The notes below the pieces were generated by a model, which saw only the letters and a list, made by a program, of their open reading frames with translations, was not told the origin of the DNA and made no database searches. Positions 5,529 to 5,938 of a stretch of 5,938 nt of DNA are shown one piece after another (positions within the stretch are counted from its first letter, which is position 1; the number at the start of each line of letters is the position of its first letter). Origin of the DNA: Achromobacter sp. GTDB lineage: Bacteria > Pseudomonadota > Gammaproteobacteria > Burkholderiales > Burkholderiaceae_B. The translations under genes were made by a program, and so were the position numbers. The stretch lies in contig DMTA01000443.1 in NCBI GenBank assembly GCA_003454835.1, positions 1 to 5,938 of the forward strand, in the 5' to 3' direction.

Positions 5529-5531
5529 GAG
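5527..5531 (+). promoter_or_regulatory. Ribosome binding site deciding the TTG start of the GntR gene
   Basis: AGGAG overlaps the TAG stop of the hydrolase gene (5526-5528) and sits 8 bases before TTG at 5540. No ATG or GTG lies in frame nearby, so it is the main evidence for the rare start, and it indicates coupled translation. Confidence 0.65.
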
Positions 5532-5539
5532 CGCCGCGT

Positions 5540-5938
5540 TTGAAACCCAGAATCAAGGCCCCGCGCGAGGATGCGGCGACAAACGGCGGCGCCGAGGTCG
5601 AAGACATCACGCTGTCCGAACAGATCTACCGGCAACTGCGCCGCGACATCATGCGCGGCGCGTTTGCGCCGGGCCAATCGCTGCGGCTGGAATTGCTGCG
5701 CCAGCGCTACGGCGGCAGCTTTTCGCCGATCCGCGAGGCGCTGAACCGCTTGCGCAGCGAGCGCATGGTGCTCACCACCACGTCGCGCGGGTTTCGCATC
5801 GCGCCGCTGTCCGTGGACGAAATGCGTGATGCCTGCGAGACGCGCATCCTGATCGATTGCGACGCGTTGCGACGATCGCTGGCGAACGCCGACGACGCCT
5901 GGGAGGCGCGGCTGGTGGGGGCGTTTCACGCATTGGCG
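5540..5938 (+). CDS. GntR-family transcriptional regulator, FCD (CsiR-like) subgroup, 3'-partial
   Basis: 133 visible residues; the gene runs off the right edge and family members are about 220-250 long. After a polar leader (MKPRIKAPREDAATNGG) comes the winged helix-turn-helix (about 24-90): LSEQIYRQLRRDIMRGAFAPGQ, then LRLELLRQRYGGSFSPIREALNRL with the GntR recognition pattern S-P-I-R-E-A-L, then the wing TTTSRGFRIAPLS. The start of an FCD ligand-binding domain follows (VDEMRDACETRILIDCDALR). DDAWEARLVGAFHALA matches the WEA helix of the CsiR/YdfH branch. Such proteins are usually repressors released by a small acid. The TTG start lies 11 bases after the hydrolase stop, so it is co-transcribed and probably regulates this operon, possibly at the palindromes before the dioxygenase gene. 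It might instead control genes further downstream. Confidence 0.85.
   Translation, partial: MKPRIKAPREDAATNGGAEVEDITLSEQIYRQLRRDIMRGAFAPGQSLRLELLRQRYGGSFSPIREALNRLRSERMVLTTTSRGFRIAPLSVDEMRDACETRILIDCDALRRSLANADDAWEARLVGAFHALA

Overview
The window is GC-rich DNA with the gene content of a betaproteobacterium, most likely Alcaligenaceae (Achromobacter/Bordetella-like). This rests on base composition, a large cysteine-free type Va autotransporter, and a gentisate-type ring-cleavage operon with a GntR regulator. The genus is an inference; no marker gene is present.

Layout. (1) Positions 3-2840, + strand: the 3' part of an autotransporter gene. It has a glycine-rich segment, a beta-helix passenger with three passenger-associated repeats, an autochaperone-like region and a C-terminal outer-membrane barrel ending in Phe. 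The frame is open to the left edge, so the true start lies outside the window. (2) Positions 2841-2964: an intergenic stretch with a perfect 15-bp hairpin that probably terminates two convergent genes. (3) Positions 2965-3210, - strand: a small unrecognised 81-residue protein with a GTG start and a strong ribosome binding site. A near-consensus LexA (SOS) box lies 54 bp upstream of its start. (4) Positions 3211-3425: a divergent promoter region, AT-rich compared with its surroundings, with the LexA-like box, two perfect 12-bp palindromes and repeats of AGTATTTT. (5) Positions 3426-5938, + strand: an apparent catabolic operon of a bicupin gentisate 1,2-dioxygenase-family enzyme, a fumarylacetoacetate hydrolase (FAH)-family enzyme and a CsiR-like GntR/FCD regulator. 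The regulator starts at TTG and is cut by the right edge.

How the genes work together. The dioxygenase would open the ring of gentisate or a related hydroxylated benzoate. The FAH-family enzyme would cleave the resulting pyruvate-bearing product, and the regulator probably controls the operon. No maleylpyruvate isomerase is visible, so the isomerase is elsewhere, or the hydrolase acts directly on maleylpyruvate, or the substrate is not gentisate. The small SOS-box gene is separate from this pathway and is the least explained part of the window.
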